This document shows positions 26,203 to 38,390 of a stretch of DNA of 64,000 nucleotides, piece after piece. The translations under genes and the position numbers were made by a program. The stretch is taken from assembly GCA_039545295.1 (NCBI GenBank), contig BCIK01000017.1:310001-374000 (forward strand). Reading direction: 5' to 3'. Every line of letters begins with the position of its first letter. Position 1 is the stretch's first letter. This DNA is from Udeniomyces pyricola. Its lineage: Eukaryota; Basidiomycota; Tremellomycetes; Cystofilobasidiales; Mrakiaceae. The notes below the pieces were generated by a model that saw nothing but the letters and a program-made list of their open reading frames with translations, did no database searches and had not been told where the DNA came from.

Positions 26203-27444
26203 TTTTGGAGGAGTGGTTGTCCGACCGACTGGAGATGGGATTCCAAGATCTTGTTTACTGTCTTTCCTTTGGTTTCTTCTTGTTCTCTCTTCCTTCTTTG
26301 CGCATGTTTCAAATCATGCTTCTTCATCCGATGTCCAGCAATCTTTTCCTCTGATGCTCGCCCCCCCCCCCCCCCCCACCTTCTGTTTTTGACTTTGTTT
26401 CTTTTCCGTTTTTTCTCTCTCTGATCTTGCTTCCCTCCTCTGTTGCTGTTCACTGTTCTCTCAACTTCCCCTTCCCCAATTTTCCGCTCCCATATCATAC
26501 TAGTACGCCAAATCAAACCAATCAAGACTTGAATCCATCTATCCGCATCTCCCTTCCATTCCATCCTTGGATGATCAATCCATCACATCTTTTACTAACA
26601 CCTCTCACTCCCTGCCTTTCCTCTATCTTTTTTTCTGTTCTTTAAGCTCACGCACGTCGCTTGTCTCCTAGCTTCACTACCTTTTCCCTCCCCTTTTTTT
26701 TTTTTTATCTGCCTGATCTTCTTTCCTTTTTCTTCTTGATTACCTCTTGCTTCTCTATTAGCTTAGTTTCCCCTTTTCTTTTTTTCCTTATCTCAAACTC
26801 TCTCTCTCTCTCTCTGTCTTGCGCGCGCGCGCTGGCTCGATCTATCCTCCTTTCACTCTCGAATTAACTCTGAATCGATCATCTATGAGCAGTAGTGGCA
26901 AGCTAAATATTTGAACCCCCCTTGAATCGTTCCGTCTAACGTCTAGGGTGCATCATCTGTTGGTGATAGTCATCGCTGATATATATGATCAGTTGTGCGG
27001 CGCGCTTGAATCCCCCCGGCCTTTGATTGTCACAATGCTACAAACGTCTTTTCGGTCATTCATGTAGGAGAAGAAGAGGAGAAGAAGAAAAAAACCGCAA
27101 AAAAAAAAAAAACCAAAACCAAACAGTCCTCTGACTCTCTTTATTTGTTTTGTTTTGTTTTGACAGCTGAGGTCGGCATCATCGCGTCGTACTAGTAGTC
27201 CTTCATATCCATATGCGATTTATTCATCCCCATGCCCTACTACAGTATTATAAATACACTCCTAGTACGTATACGTGCTTCTTGTCGAGATACCAATGTC
27301 CATACTCTACTTCGTTATCTAACAGCTACGTACGTATCGAATGTGGGTATATATATATATATAGTATCTTGTAGTAAACCCAACGTAGCCTAGTCATAGT
27401 ATGCGTCATGATATAGAAGGGGAGGGGGGGGGGGGACTTCAATG
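26203..27444. other. Convergent intergenic region, low complexity
   Basis: 3' flanks of UFD4 and the NuSAP-like gene. It holds a C run near 26361-26377, long T/C-rich stretches, a CT and GC dinucleotide run near 26795-26832, short TA runs near 27348-27362 and an A run near 27099-27111. I see no coding sequence or RNA gene. Confidence 0.6.
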
Positions 27445-30400
27445 TCAAAGTTCACTCCTCCTTCCCCTCCCTTTGACTTTACCCAACCCGGCAGCTCTGG
27501 TTCCTCTTCTTCCTCCTGCTCCTGCTCCTCCTGGATAGGCGTTGGTACTACTACTACTACTGCTGCTGGTAGCAGTACCAGGAACGGCGCTCGCCCCATT
27601 TCCTCCGTTGTCCAAAGAAGAAGAAGAAGAAGTAGAAGGAGCGTTCATGGTGGTGGTGGTGGTGTAGGCGGAAGATTGACGATGGGCTTGACGTAATCGA
27701 CGTTGAGTCAGGGAGAGGTGGGATTCGTGAAGTGTAAATCGACGACGACGAAGGGTAGGTTGACCAACGGTTGGTTTCGGAGTGGAACCAGAAGAAGAAG
27801 AAGAAGTCGGCATCGTCTTCACCGAAGAAGAAGAAGAAGAACGCGTCTGAGGAGAAAGAACCACCGGGTTGGACCGTGGTTTAAAAGTCGACGATCGACC
27901 GACTCGATGCTGATAATGATGATGATGAGAGGCAAGAGAGAGGGAAGATCGTTTCTTTCTCAGAAGCAGAGTACTACCGCTACCCGTTCGCTTTCCACTA
28001 CCACCACCACCGCTCCCACCGATATTCAGAGGAGTCGTTGTCGTTGCCGTGGTGGTTGTGGATCGATGAGATGGAGTCAAGTTCGGAAGAGGTGTCGTCG
28101 ATATACCGGATCGAGGACGAGCAGAAGATGATGAAGATGATGATGATGACGAAGCGAGTTTGGAAGCGATCCGGGCTTTGAACCGGGATTGGTAAGGAGG
28201 AGGAGGAGGGGGGACTTCGTTAGATGAAGGTTTATGAGTTGGACAGAGTGTGGAAGATGTAGAAACAAAGACAGTAGTAGGGTTGGAAACCATCGGTTTT
28301 GGTGATGAGTGTCCGATGGACGTCATCGGAACGCAAGGAAAGTGAGGGATTGTCGTGATCGTTTCCGAGTTTTTGGGGGAGGAACGAGCATTATTGGGAG
28401 CGTTCGCGTCGAGCGAAGAAGCAGGAGGAAAAGAGCAAGTCAAAGGGGATGACGTAAATGAGAGGGTTGTCGTTCGAGGATGGGACGTCGATGACAATGA
28501 GGATGTTGTTGATGATGATGAAGGATGCAAGGGTTGTTTCCCCAAGAGGGTCGTGGAGGATTTCTTGCGGAGCACTTTGCGAGGCGACGGTATGTTGCCG
28601 ACGGGTGGCTTGGGCGAGAGAAGTTGGGGTTGTTCCTGAGAAGCCGATGAGGTCAAAGCCAAAGTTGAAGAACTAGACGAGAAAGTGGTGATACCCGTGG
28701 AGGATGGATTCGATCGAATCGTTTGTCGGGCTAAAGAAGATGCTGTCGGGGCGTGAAGAGAGGAAGAGGGACGCGTTCGAGGTAGAACACTAGCAGCGTT
28801 GGGAGTGGCGGTGGTTGTCGTCGATCCCAGGCTACCATTAGGGCGAGAGACAGAGATGGACCGTGGCGTAGAATGTGAAGTCAAGCGAGACGTAACGGAT
28901 GGGAGTTTACCCGAGCGAGTTGGAGGTGGAGGTGCAGGCTTGGTCAGGACGACAAACGCAGGCAGAGGCTGTCGGGATGGCAACGTCGTCAATGTAGATG
29001 GCAATGACGGAGGGTGGGTGACAGATGTTGTGGTTGATCGAACCTTGGTGTTCCCAGGGCCATCGTTCGGTGTACTAGACTTGTCCTTTTTCGGTGCGGC
29101 CTTAGAAACAGCTGCGCGTTTGTGACTGGTCGAACTTTCGAGTAACGACGAGAGTTTCGGAATCGACCCCGATTTAGAGATCCCTCCAAAGGCAGAGGTG
29201 GTCGTGGTCGTGGGTATGGTTGATGTCTCGGCAGAGGTTGAAGTAGAAGTAAGACGTTTAGGTGATGCCGTCGTTCCGGCCCCGCCGACGAACCGTCGCA
29301 TCTTTTCGACACCAGAGTGGAGAAAGCCGAAACGACTGCTTGCACCTCCGCTCGCTAAGCAAACAACCAGAGAAGAACCAAAGTGATAGAGAAACCACGA
29401 AGAAAACGTCAGGATGGGTTGAGGATGAGCTGTTTACACCTCGGGCAGACTCTCTTTCAAATAGTCCATAGGATCAGGCGAGAGTTCGGCCCTAGGTCTA
29501 AAAGAAGGAGGTCCGAGGTGGACTTACGGGGCAACGGCTTAATGGGAACAGTTGATCCCGGTTGTCGACCTTGATTGGCGACACTGCTCCTGCGTGCTTT
29601 AGCGATGGCCAGCTTCCGTCTCGCTGCTTCCTTCCTCTGTAATCTCTCCCCTTCCTCCTTAAGCTTGAGTGCGTTCTCTTCTTGACTCGTCTTGGGCGCA
29701 TCAACAGATCCATCGACCGGTTCGGAAGGAGACAAGGGGGATGTCGAGGATTTCTGATCATCAGCTGGGTCCGGAACAATGGCTGCATGCGAGACTCGAG
29801 GTCGTTTCGTCATTCGTTCGTTCGCAGGTTCAGCCAAAGAGTTTGCCTCGATGGCCGGAGTTCGCGTAGGTTGCTTGAGAACGACACGGCGAGCCGATGC
29901 CAGAGAGGAAGAGGGTCTAGGCCGTCGATTCTTAGTTCCAGGCGTAGCAGTGGTCGAGCCAGAAGTTTGCGACGTGGCCGTCGCGGCTCGTCGGACAGAG
30001 TAGTGGTCTGCAATGGAATCCATCCTGGACGGGTCAAGACAAAAAAAAAAAAGAAGAGAGAAAGTTGAAAAGAAAGATGTGTCAATCGCGTGTGTTTCTT
30101 TGGACTTCCTTTTGTAACTCCCCTTCTCTGAATAATCCGCTCCTGTCGTACATCTCAGCAAAACCCAACCCGGTCAAGTTGGGCACGTACTTGGCAAACT
30201 CCTTCTCATGCGCATCATCGTACCGCCTCTTTTTCTTGCCCAGCACGTTCCCTCCTCCCATTGGACCACCCATGCTTGCCGACGACACGCCATTGACCGC
30301 CGGTCGTCGCGTCGGAAGAGCGACAGGGAGCCCTTTGGCAAGCATCGCATTATGAAGCTCCTCCTCCATGATCTGCCGCATGGTCTTGGTGCCCGAGGAG

Positions 30401-32076
30401 CTGAGTTTAGCGCCTGTATTAGAGACGGGAGAAAGGGAAAGAGGAGGACGAAAACTGAAAGCAGATGAAGCCAAGGTGACAGATGTAGAAGAGGGAGCCG
30501 TGGGCTCGGTTGAGGGTAGACCAAAGATGAATGTTGGGGGTGATCTCATGAGAGACTGGTGGTCGTCATCGATATGGTGAGTTTGAGCGTCACCCTCTTG
30601 TATCGCCATGGATGTCGTTGTAGGGAATGCACCAGGTGGTTGAATATAATATTCGGGTTCGGCGGAGTTGGGAAGGGATGGGTACAGTGACTTGGAAGAA
30701 GTCGACCGAGAGAAGGACGGTTCAGAGTTCATCTCCGCAATGGACTGCGAAGGTAGAACGAACGGTCTCGCTTGGTTATTGGGTGGGGATAATACGTTGT
30801 CAGAGCTAGGTTCGACATTCGGCAGGGGTTTTGTCTCCATCTTGGGCGTAATCTCGTCCTCCTCGAACTCTTTCTCACTGTCGTCGGCCTCGCTACCTGA
30901 GGGAAGAATTGCAGAGTTTCCAATCATTCGGATCGTCGGTGCCTCCCCTGCTAGTGATGGTCGCATAGGGCGGGCGACTCCTGGAGCAACTGAGGGTGCT
31001 ATCGAATTGGGTGACCTAGGTGAAGCATCTACGTCCATCCTTACATCATCATCGCGCTCGTCGTCATCGCCTGCATCAGACGTGAGCGTACTTTGAGGGG
31101 TCTGGTGATCGCGTTGATGTAGTTGCGCAGATTGCGCAGTATGCATGCCGTCAAGTCGTTTGGCGAACGAAGAGGAAAGAAGCGACTTTAGGACTTTCGT
31201 CGTAGACTGAGACGCGGTGAGAGAACCTGTACAAAGCGTCAACAGTTCATCAACACAGGATAAAGCACACATAACCCGCGTCAGTATCTTTTGAAGGAAT
31301 ATATAGTTTAGATGGGACAATCCAGAGCGACAGATGCAAACCTTTGGGCCGCGTCCCAAACTCATGATCCTCTCCGGATCCGTTCTGAGCACTCTTGGAC
31401 TCGCCTCCTTCGTCTTGTTCCATGTCGTCCAGGATGGACCATGCTTCGCTCACTCGAGGCTGTGAAGGAGGACGAGGATGTTGTTGGTTGATTGACGAGG
31501 ATGCGTATTGTAACGTTTGATTGAGCGGAAGAGTAAAGGTTGGATCTGTCGCGGCTTCGGTTGGAAGGGTTGAGGCGCTGTGGGGTAATGAAGTCGGGTG
31601 CATGGAAGTCAGTTGCGATAATCAGAACGCAAATAACCAGAAAGACAACATACAATGCTTGAAGTTTGTGGATGAGATCAACGTTCTATATATTGATGAG
31701 AGCAAAGAAGGAGGGGGGGGGAATAGAAGCCAGTTAGAGTGGCTAGTGTCAGCACGCTACTCGCATTTGATGTCGTTGAAACAACATGAAGAGGGCGTGA
31801 TAACACCTTGCCGTTCGCTTTCAGGTTAAAGCGCTTGCATAACTGTATGAGCTGCTTCCGTTGGACTGTATGAACCATACAGAGGCATGAAGGGTTGTGA
31901 CGAAGGAGCCGAGCGAGGACGCAACACGGCGGGAAGAAGGAAGAAGCGCAGTCAGGACTAGCAAATGACAGACGCGTCGATGGATGAGGATGATATGGAC
32001 GCGTTCGGGCGGGCTTACGAGCGTTGAGCGCGGGGCTGTTGAAGAGGATGTGGGTCGAGGTCGTGTTTCCAGTCAT
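27445..32076 (-). CDS. SAP-domain protein with NuSAP-like architecture
   Basis: Seven exons close in frame to 1275 residues: 32076-32019, 31865-31807, 31685-31654, 31577-31342, 31226-30191, 30024-29528 and 29354-27445. The N-terminus (STHILFNSPALNA) leads into a SAP motif encoded across three tiny exons, QRKQLIQLCKRFNLKANGK then NVDLIHKLQAF, a DNA/chromatin-binding helix pair. The middle is Ser/Pro-rich with acidic patches, then KTMRQIMEEELHNAML. The block KRRYDDAHEKEFAK is spliced to MDSIADHYSVRRAA; this resembles the HEAHFKEMESIDQY region of animal NuSAP, a microtubule- and chromatin-binding spindle protein. A charged KEEGERLQRKEAARRKL segment and SSRFGFLHSGVEKMRRF follow, then a ~600-residue Ser/Thr-rich basic tail. 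The NuSAP relation and a spindle role are inferences; the gene model is well supported by phase. A unit ending at 29457 would be an intron read-through. Confidence 0.75.
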
Positions 32077-32389
32077 GAAGGAGACTTGTGGAATGCCACA
32101 GGCGGGAGAGCTCTCTGGAGGGGCTGAGTACAAGGGTGGTGTTGGGTCGGTGAAGGTCAATGGTTGGTTGATTGAACGACTGGACAGCTCATGTTTCACC
32201 CTCCCACACAAAAACAGGCGCGTCCAGATCATGTATACTGACAAATATCTAAGTCGTTATAATCTCGCATCGAGTTGAACTTCTTTCTTTCTTTCTTTTT
32301 TCTTTTTTTTTTCTTTCATGATGCTTCTCATCAGTACACAAGCACGTCAAGTTCCATCGATCCCATCGACCCTGTCTTGCCCGTTCACA
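32077..32389. promoter_or_regulatory. Short divergent promoter
   Basis: Only 313 bp separate the NuSAP-like start from the ATG of the next + strand gene. The interval ends in a T-rich tract (about 32281-32317) before the + strand leader. Confidence 0.4.
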
Positions 32390-33185
32390 ATGTCCGATCG
32401 AACCCACCACCTGATTGCCCCCCTGCCTTTACTCGGTCCCATTACAAACTCAGCACCCCAACTCCACACGACACTACAGCTGTCACTATCTTCTCTTGCG
32501 TCCTCCTTCTCTCTCTCCGCGACTGCTTCACTTAGAGCTTCCCGCCAGCAGACGAGGTTGACGAGGTAATGACTTTCTTGGGCTTTCCTCATGCCGGTCG
32601 GCATCGTCGAGATTGGCGCCCATGCCGAAGCTTTATCCGACGGATACCCGCGTTGGATTCCCAGAAGCAGAGACGTTGGATTCAGGATCGTCGGTCTACG
32701 AAGAAGCGCTATGCCCAGTCGTAAGAGGCGGCGTTGAGTGTCGAGCGGAAAGAGATGGAGTAGTTTCTAAACGCGGCAAACATACGTGAAGATATCCATC
32801 ATCATCAGCAAACTGGATCGCAGGCCGTAGAGACTCAAGTAGACACCTGATCTCTCACATAGCATACGACGATATTGTACTGGCTGGGGCCTATTGGAGA
32901 TTGTGCCTTGGTTGGAAGAAGGACCTCGAGATCAGCGAGGACGTAGGTGTACAAACGCTCGATTCCTGGACACCTGGCGCGCAGCAGCCGGAGAGCAGCA
33001 TCTCTCAGCTGTATTCAGCATTGGAAGAGGAAGTAGGAAGTCGAATCACAAGTCAGTCATCATCACCAATTGGAGATTCGCTCGAGTCAACCACCATGTC
33101 AGTAGTAGTGAAGATGATGAAAGCACGAGAGGATCCGAATCAAGCGCAAAGAGTTGGGTTGGCTGAGCTGAGCGATTCTTTATAA
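32390..33185 (+). CDS. Unrecognised small protein, exon joining uncertain
   Basis: Likely exons are 32390-32565 (MSDRTHHLIAPLPLLGPI), 32612-32720 (PKLYPTDTRVGFPEAETL and SSVYEEALCP) and 32863-33183 (YDDIVLAGAYWRLCLGWKK to GLAELSDSL). The first junction keeps phase through a 46-bp intron. The second does not: the best donor (GTAAGA at 32721) and acceptor (catag at 32862) leave the coding-like third-exon frame one base out. So there is either a microexon, a different splice site or a one-base sequence error. Both flanking segments look like real protein by composition. No membrane segment, signal peptide or known motif is seen, and I do not recognise the family. Confidence 0.45.
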
Positions 33186-33881
33186 GCTCAATGAGGTCTG
33201 TTCCCACTTTTGGGCGAGCGAAGAGAAAACGGGATCGAGATTGGTGTTGATTGATGGTCGGAAATGAGATGAGTGAGAGAGGGCGGGAGGAAGAGCATGG
33301 TTACGCATGAATATATAAGAAGAAAGATCAAAGAGCCATCACAGGCCGAGACAATCAAGTTACTACTGACGACCGGCGCCGAGATCGACGAGGGTGGAGC
33401 TCGTGCTGGTAAGTATTTGTGTGAGGATTGGATATCGAGGGTTCGATGCCAAGGGTTGGGATAGAGGAGGAAGGGTACGAGGAGGTGATGACATGTCGGT
33501 CACATGGACAGATTGATGGAAGACGAGAGATGTCGAAAGAGAAACTCAAAGCTCAATCAACAATTGCGTTCATCACCAGGTATATCAGGTCACTCACCTC
33601 ATCATCATCAACTACTTAATTAATCCCTTGATACATACCAACCCCTCAACTCTCACCGCCATCGGAGCTTCGACCGCCTTCGCTCGATATTACCCAACTC
33701 CAACCTTGCCCTCTGTCGCGTCGACTCAATCAACCGACTCGTGTCCATCTCAGCCAATAGCTGTTTAACTTCTCAGCTTCCTCCCACCAAACACACGCTC
33801 CCCACGAATCGTTGTCGCGTCCATATCCTCCCTCACCCACTTCCCCCTTCCCTCTCCTTCGCGTCTTCTTTCCGTCAAGCC
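33186..33881. other. Intergenic region upstream of NUP57
   Basis: About 700 bp between same-strand genes. Purine-rich sequence is followed by a C/T-rich leader from about 33640. A stray GGTTCGATGCC (33440-33450) resembles a Pol III B box, but no tRNA fold surrounds it. Confidence 0.5.
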
Positions 33882-36130
33882 ATGTCTTTCGGTATGTATC
33901 CATCCATGGCTCTGCATGCATCACATCCTCCTGTCATCCGCTATCGCCAGACCATCTGCAGTTCCCCCTCCGGCTTTCAAACTCACATCGGATTCGCGCT
34001 CTTTCTGTCCAGGTAACTTCTCGTTCGGTCAACCGCAACAGCAGCAGCAATCCGCCCAACCACCCGCCCCTGCGACCGGCGGCCTCTTTGGCTCGACGAC
34101 CACTCCTGCCCCTAGTGGTGGAGGTCTCTTCGGTGGAGGGGCTGCTACCGTTGCCAAGCCCGCATTCGGAGGTTTCGGTGAGTATCATTCCCATGAATGA
34201 CCCGCTCATCTTGGGTCCCTTCCTTTACCATCAAGCCCGTTCGCTCAGACACATGGATCGCGTCGCTCATCCTCTGACATCACCTCGAACCCAACTTGCC
34301 ACCAGGTTCCACATCTACAACCCAGCCGTCAACTTCCTTGTTTGGCAACAATAACACGTCCTCATCCACCCCCGGTACGACCTCGCTCTTCGGGCAACCC
34401 CAGCAGCAACAGCAGCCGTCAACCTCGCTCTTCGGTTCCTCCCAACCTGCCGCGTCCGGAGGATTGTTTGGAGCTAAGCCAGCAACGCCTGGGGGAGGCC
34501 TCTTTGGCTCGACATCGACCCAACAGCCGGCTTCGTCGGGTGGGCTCTTTGGGTCGACGGCAACTCAGCAGCCGGCTCCGTCGAGTGGGCTCTTTGGATC
34601 GACCACGACCCCTAGCGGAGGACTTTTTGGATCGACCAGTCAACCCCAACAGCAGCAGCAGAATACCGGAGGGCTCTTTGGTTCAACAACTCAGCAACAG
34701 CCTCAACAGCAGCAGCAACAACAGCAGCAACAGCAAGGACTCGGCATGAGTCAGCTTGGATCCAGCCTGGCTCTTGGAGGAGGCATGCGAAGCGTCGCGA
34801 ACGGAAGTCGACCGCAGCGAATCGAGGATCTTCCCATCGAGCAGAGAATCGAGTACATCAAGGCTTCGTGGGATCCTAGCAACCCCAACTGTCGGTTCCA
34901 GGTACGTCTTGAAAGAACAAAAAAAAAAAGATGCATGTTGGGAGGTGGACGAGGGATGTAGGTGAGGAAAGGAGAAGAGTAGCTGTTACCCATAGCAGCT
35001 GTTTACCCATTGTACGGGAATATCGTCCTCTGACCCTCCTCCTTTCTCCATGATTGAATCTGCTTGTCCTACAGTACTTTTTCTACAACTCGGTTCCACC
35101 AAACGAGGCTCATCTGTACGGTCGACCCCCCAACGCGACGGACGATGCAGCCTGGTTCAAGGCTCAGCGAGAGAACCCAGATCCGACCAGCATGGTTCCC
35201 GCATTGGCTATCGGGTTTGATGACATCCGCAAACGGACCGAGGCTCAGATGAAGATGGCCAGCGCGCATTATGGAAAACTGCAGGTATGTGATTGTTTTC
35301 ATTCTTGCTTGTTTGGTTCAGTGTAGCATACATATGTGCAGGAAATAACTAACCGTTCGCCGCTGTACGATCTGTTGTCTCTATTTATATTGATTCGTGT
35401 TGATCTTATGTCATCAGGAAGCTTCCACTCGTCTCTCGGCCCTATCGAAATCCTCTCAACTCTCCCTCTCCCTCCGTCTTTCTCGCGCGCAACTACTTCA
35501 ATCCCAACTGTCTCATCGAACGCTCCTTCTCATCCGACACCTCCATCTTCTCATTCCCACCCTTCGCTCGTCGTCTATCCGGCACGAAGAAGAAGCGCTT
35601 GCTCAGAAGCTTGAGGGACTTGTGCGCGAGATGGAGGGTGGACGAGGTGGAAAAGGCGGGAACGTCAAGGGCAGGATGATGGAGCTTTGGGCGGCGGTCG
35701 GGCAGGTGAGAGGAGAGAGGGAAAGAGATCTGAGGAACGGAGGGACGGCAAGTGTAGGTGTGGCTGGGAAGGGTGATGGAGGGGCTGGTGCGGAAGGCTG
35801 GGCGGTCGTCGATGAAGAGAGTATGGAGAGGTTGGCAAAGGTAAGTCGGGCTTGCATCGGGTTTCTTTTTATTATTCTTCTTTGGTTCTTCGTCATCGCC
35901 TTCTCCTTTCTCTTTTCTCGGTGAAGTCTCATCCAAACCAGCAAGACCCAATGTACATGAGCTCATTGTTGTATTTCTGTCTCCCAACCTTCCTCTTTCT
36001 CTCACGTTCTCCCTCTTTTTTTTTTCCACAGATTATTTCGGATCAGCAAGCAGCGCTCGCACACCTGACTACAGTCCTCAAGGAAGATCTCTTTGCGCTC
36101 GAAGTGATGGCGACTGAGAAACGAGCCTGA
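33882..36130 (+). CDS. NUP57: FG nucleoporin Nup57/Nup54
   Basis: Six exons, 33882-33891, 34013-34177, 34306-34901, 35075-35284, 35418-35840 and 36032-36130, all in phase, give 500 residues. The first coding exon is 10 nt (MSF plus one base). Residues 1-205 are a GLFG-repeat region (units such as SGGLFGSTS and TSLFGQPQ) with poly-Gln up to 11 residues. The folded part starts at [20 protein letters not shown], continues with [18 protein letters not shown] and ends in the coiled-coil region ([39 protein letters not shown]). In yeast, Nup57 forms the Nsp1-Nup49-Nup57 coiled-coil trimer in the central channel of the nuclear pore, and the FG region binds transport receptors. MEX67, encoded 18 kb downstream, is such a receptor. 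Very sure. Confidence 0.93.
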
Positions 36131-37150
36131 TCATCTCCACGAAGCCCAACGAATCAGACCCGATGTGTGAAGTGGGTGCGCGGGATGCTGAGGAAGTGGG
36201 AGGAAAAGACAGAGAGTCAAGATGATAGTAGAGGGAGGGGTTTGAATGGAAAGAGTGACATGGATACATCCTAATATGCCATTCGCTGTAGACGTTGGCC
36301 GGGCTGGATTTGTAGAATTTGATGGATCGTTGCCTATAGTAACTTCATTTCTATAAAGCCTCTATCGGAGAGATTCTTTTGAGTTGCGTTTGAATATATC
36401 AAGCGCCAATCGTTGTATTGATCATGCGAAGGAGCCTCGTGAACAAAAAAAAAAAAAGATGAAGAGAAAAAAAAAAGGGGACATTCCGGTTACGGACTCG
36501 ATCCAGCCCTTGGGATTTCGTCATCTCGGTGGACTTGCTGCGTCGGCCTCATTGTCCGCTCGTAATGATTCGCTCGTTGCCTCTTGGCTTTGGCACATGT
36601 CCCCTTCGCGCCTCTCGTCGTTCCCTCCCAAATAGCCGGTCCTTTGATCTCGCCCCCTTCCCCCTCCCCCTCCCCCTCCCCGTCCCCCTTTCGCCTTCCC
36701 CCTCTTTGAACTCCTCGTTCTTCCCATCCGGCCCGCCCACCCGGTCCCACTTCCTCTCTTCATCTTATCTCATCTACCTCCGATCACTCCCTCCACCTCT
36801 CGAATCTCACGCTCTGCCGTGTCCTGCGCTATCCTCGACTGTTACTGCACACACACCTCGCCCCGACCTCAACGCGTTCGTCATTCCGTACGTATTATAC
36901 CCCCGCCTCTCGTAGCCGGCCCTTACTCGGACCTCGATCCGCCTGCAGAGCTGCAGTGTGATCTGCATCAACCTTACGTACATGCTCGATCCGATTTGAA
37001 CAAGTCACATACTCCTCAAGCCGTCGCTCACTTGAAACCTGGTCCGGCGTAATCATCGTCATCTTCGCTCCCACCGTAGTCCATCAGGATCATTCCATTC
37101 CACAGCCTGCGTTCAACATCGGTCGACGATCTCTCAGTTCAACCTCATCC
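36131..37150. other. Intergenic region, CT-rich
   Basis: NUP57 3' flank followed by a long pyrimidine-rich stretch (about 36640-36830), probably the leader of the next gene. A frame near 36906-37052 ends in HTPQAVAHLKPGPA but has no clear start or link to the downstream exons, so I do not call it. Confidence 0.45.
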
Positions 37151-38390
37151 ATGCCTAAATCTACCTCACATCCTCGGTCCTTGACGCACCTTCATCCTAC
37201 ACCCTACATCGATCCTCATCTCCTCCTCTCCCCTTCATTTTCCACCTCATCAGCTCTACACTCAATCCATCCGCATCACCCGTCTCCCAACCTCGAATTG
37301 ACCGCCAGTCGCCTTGCCTCGTCGCGCAACCAAACCCTCATCACCCACGCTCAACTTGAATCGACGTGTACCTCCCGTCGGAAATCGCCCCCTTCCTCAT
37401 CCGGCTACAGCGGTTCACACCACAACGGCAAGACTTCATCAGCGGCGGCGGTGGCTAGTGAAACGAAGGAAGCCAAGTCGAGCATTGGAGCGAGTGAATG
37501 GAATCGGTTGTTGCTTTGGCATCGGAAGAAGAGGGGGTCTCAATGGGATCCAGCAAGTAAGTAGTCACTCACGAGATGATTATCTCTTTTTTTTTTCCTT
37601 CCTTTCTTTGATCTGTCCCGATCTTTCGATCTTCTCTTCACTGTCGTTTCCTTTTCGTATCGAACCGAGTTTCCCTTCAAACATCACAAACTTGTCAATG
37701 AAAACTGATTCCTCTCCCCTTCCTCCCCCCCTCCCTTTTTCCCCTCCCTTTCCAATTCTCTTTTTTCTCTCCATTCTTTCTCTTTTTCTTTCTCTCTTTT
37801 GGTTTCTCGTTTTCTCAGCGCATATCTTCATGGTTGATCATCTATCGCCCGAATACTACAACCCACCCAAACTCGCCCTTGATCCTTCTCCCTCCACCGT
37901 CCATGCCAGTCTAGCAGGTGGTGGAGGAGGGATCCCTGCAGGCGTCCATCATAGCTCTTTGTCTCATCATTCACTCGGTCATCACACCTCGACGTCTCTC
38001 TATCCTTCCAGCGGAGGAGGAGGAGGAGGAGGAGGAGGAGAATTGACGACGGCATCGTTCGCGACCCACGCTGTCAATGCGGCGTCTTCGACACCTAGCC
38101 ATCATCACCATCATCCCATCGGCACGAATGGGTCGTCTGGAGGGAGAAGATCGAGAGGAGATCACCAGAGTGGGAGAGGAGCTACGACTAATGGGGGTGG
38201 TACAGGATCATCCTCTTTACCTCCGTTGTTGAGCGGCGTTCCGTTGGGTCAACAACAACAACAACAACAATCACCATTGCAGGCATCGTCGGGATCTCAT
38301 GGGAATGGATCATCGATAGCTACTTCGATTGGTCATAGTGGCACTGGGGGATCAGGAGGGATTCGAAGTTCTAAGAGAATGAGACATTGA
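37151..38390 (+). CDS. Unrecognised low-complexity protein
   Basis: Two exons, 37151-37556 and 37819-38390, join in phase (GTAAGT donor; ttctcag acceptor) to 325 residues. The sequence is Ser/His/Pro-rich at the N-terminus, with a more ordered patch ASEWNRLLLWHRKKRGSQWD, then HIFMVDHLSPEYYNPPKLAL after the junction. The rest is Gly/Ser/His-rich with a (GGA)n-coded glycine run and a short poly-Gln, ending in a basic IRSSKRMRH. The two ordered patches suggest a conserved motif, but I do not recognise it; the basic tail could be a nuclear signal. An earlier exon is possible. The last 375 bases recur at 40546-40920 as part of the assembly duplication. Confidence 0.6.

Noticed and set aside
29457..30023. 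A separate gene starting at the ATG 30023 and stopping at 29457
   Set aside because: The ATG follows a cag acceptor and joins in phase to HEKEFAK upstream. A GTAAGT donor at 29527 joins in phase to the long downstream exon, so the stop lies in an intron.
33420..33460. tRNA-like B box (GGTTCGATGCC)
   Set aside because: No cloverleaf stems and no A box at a suitable distance.
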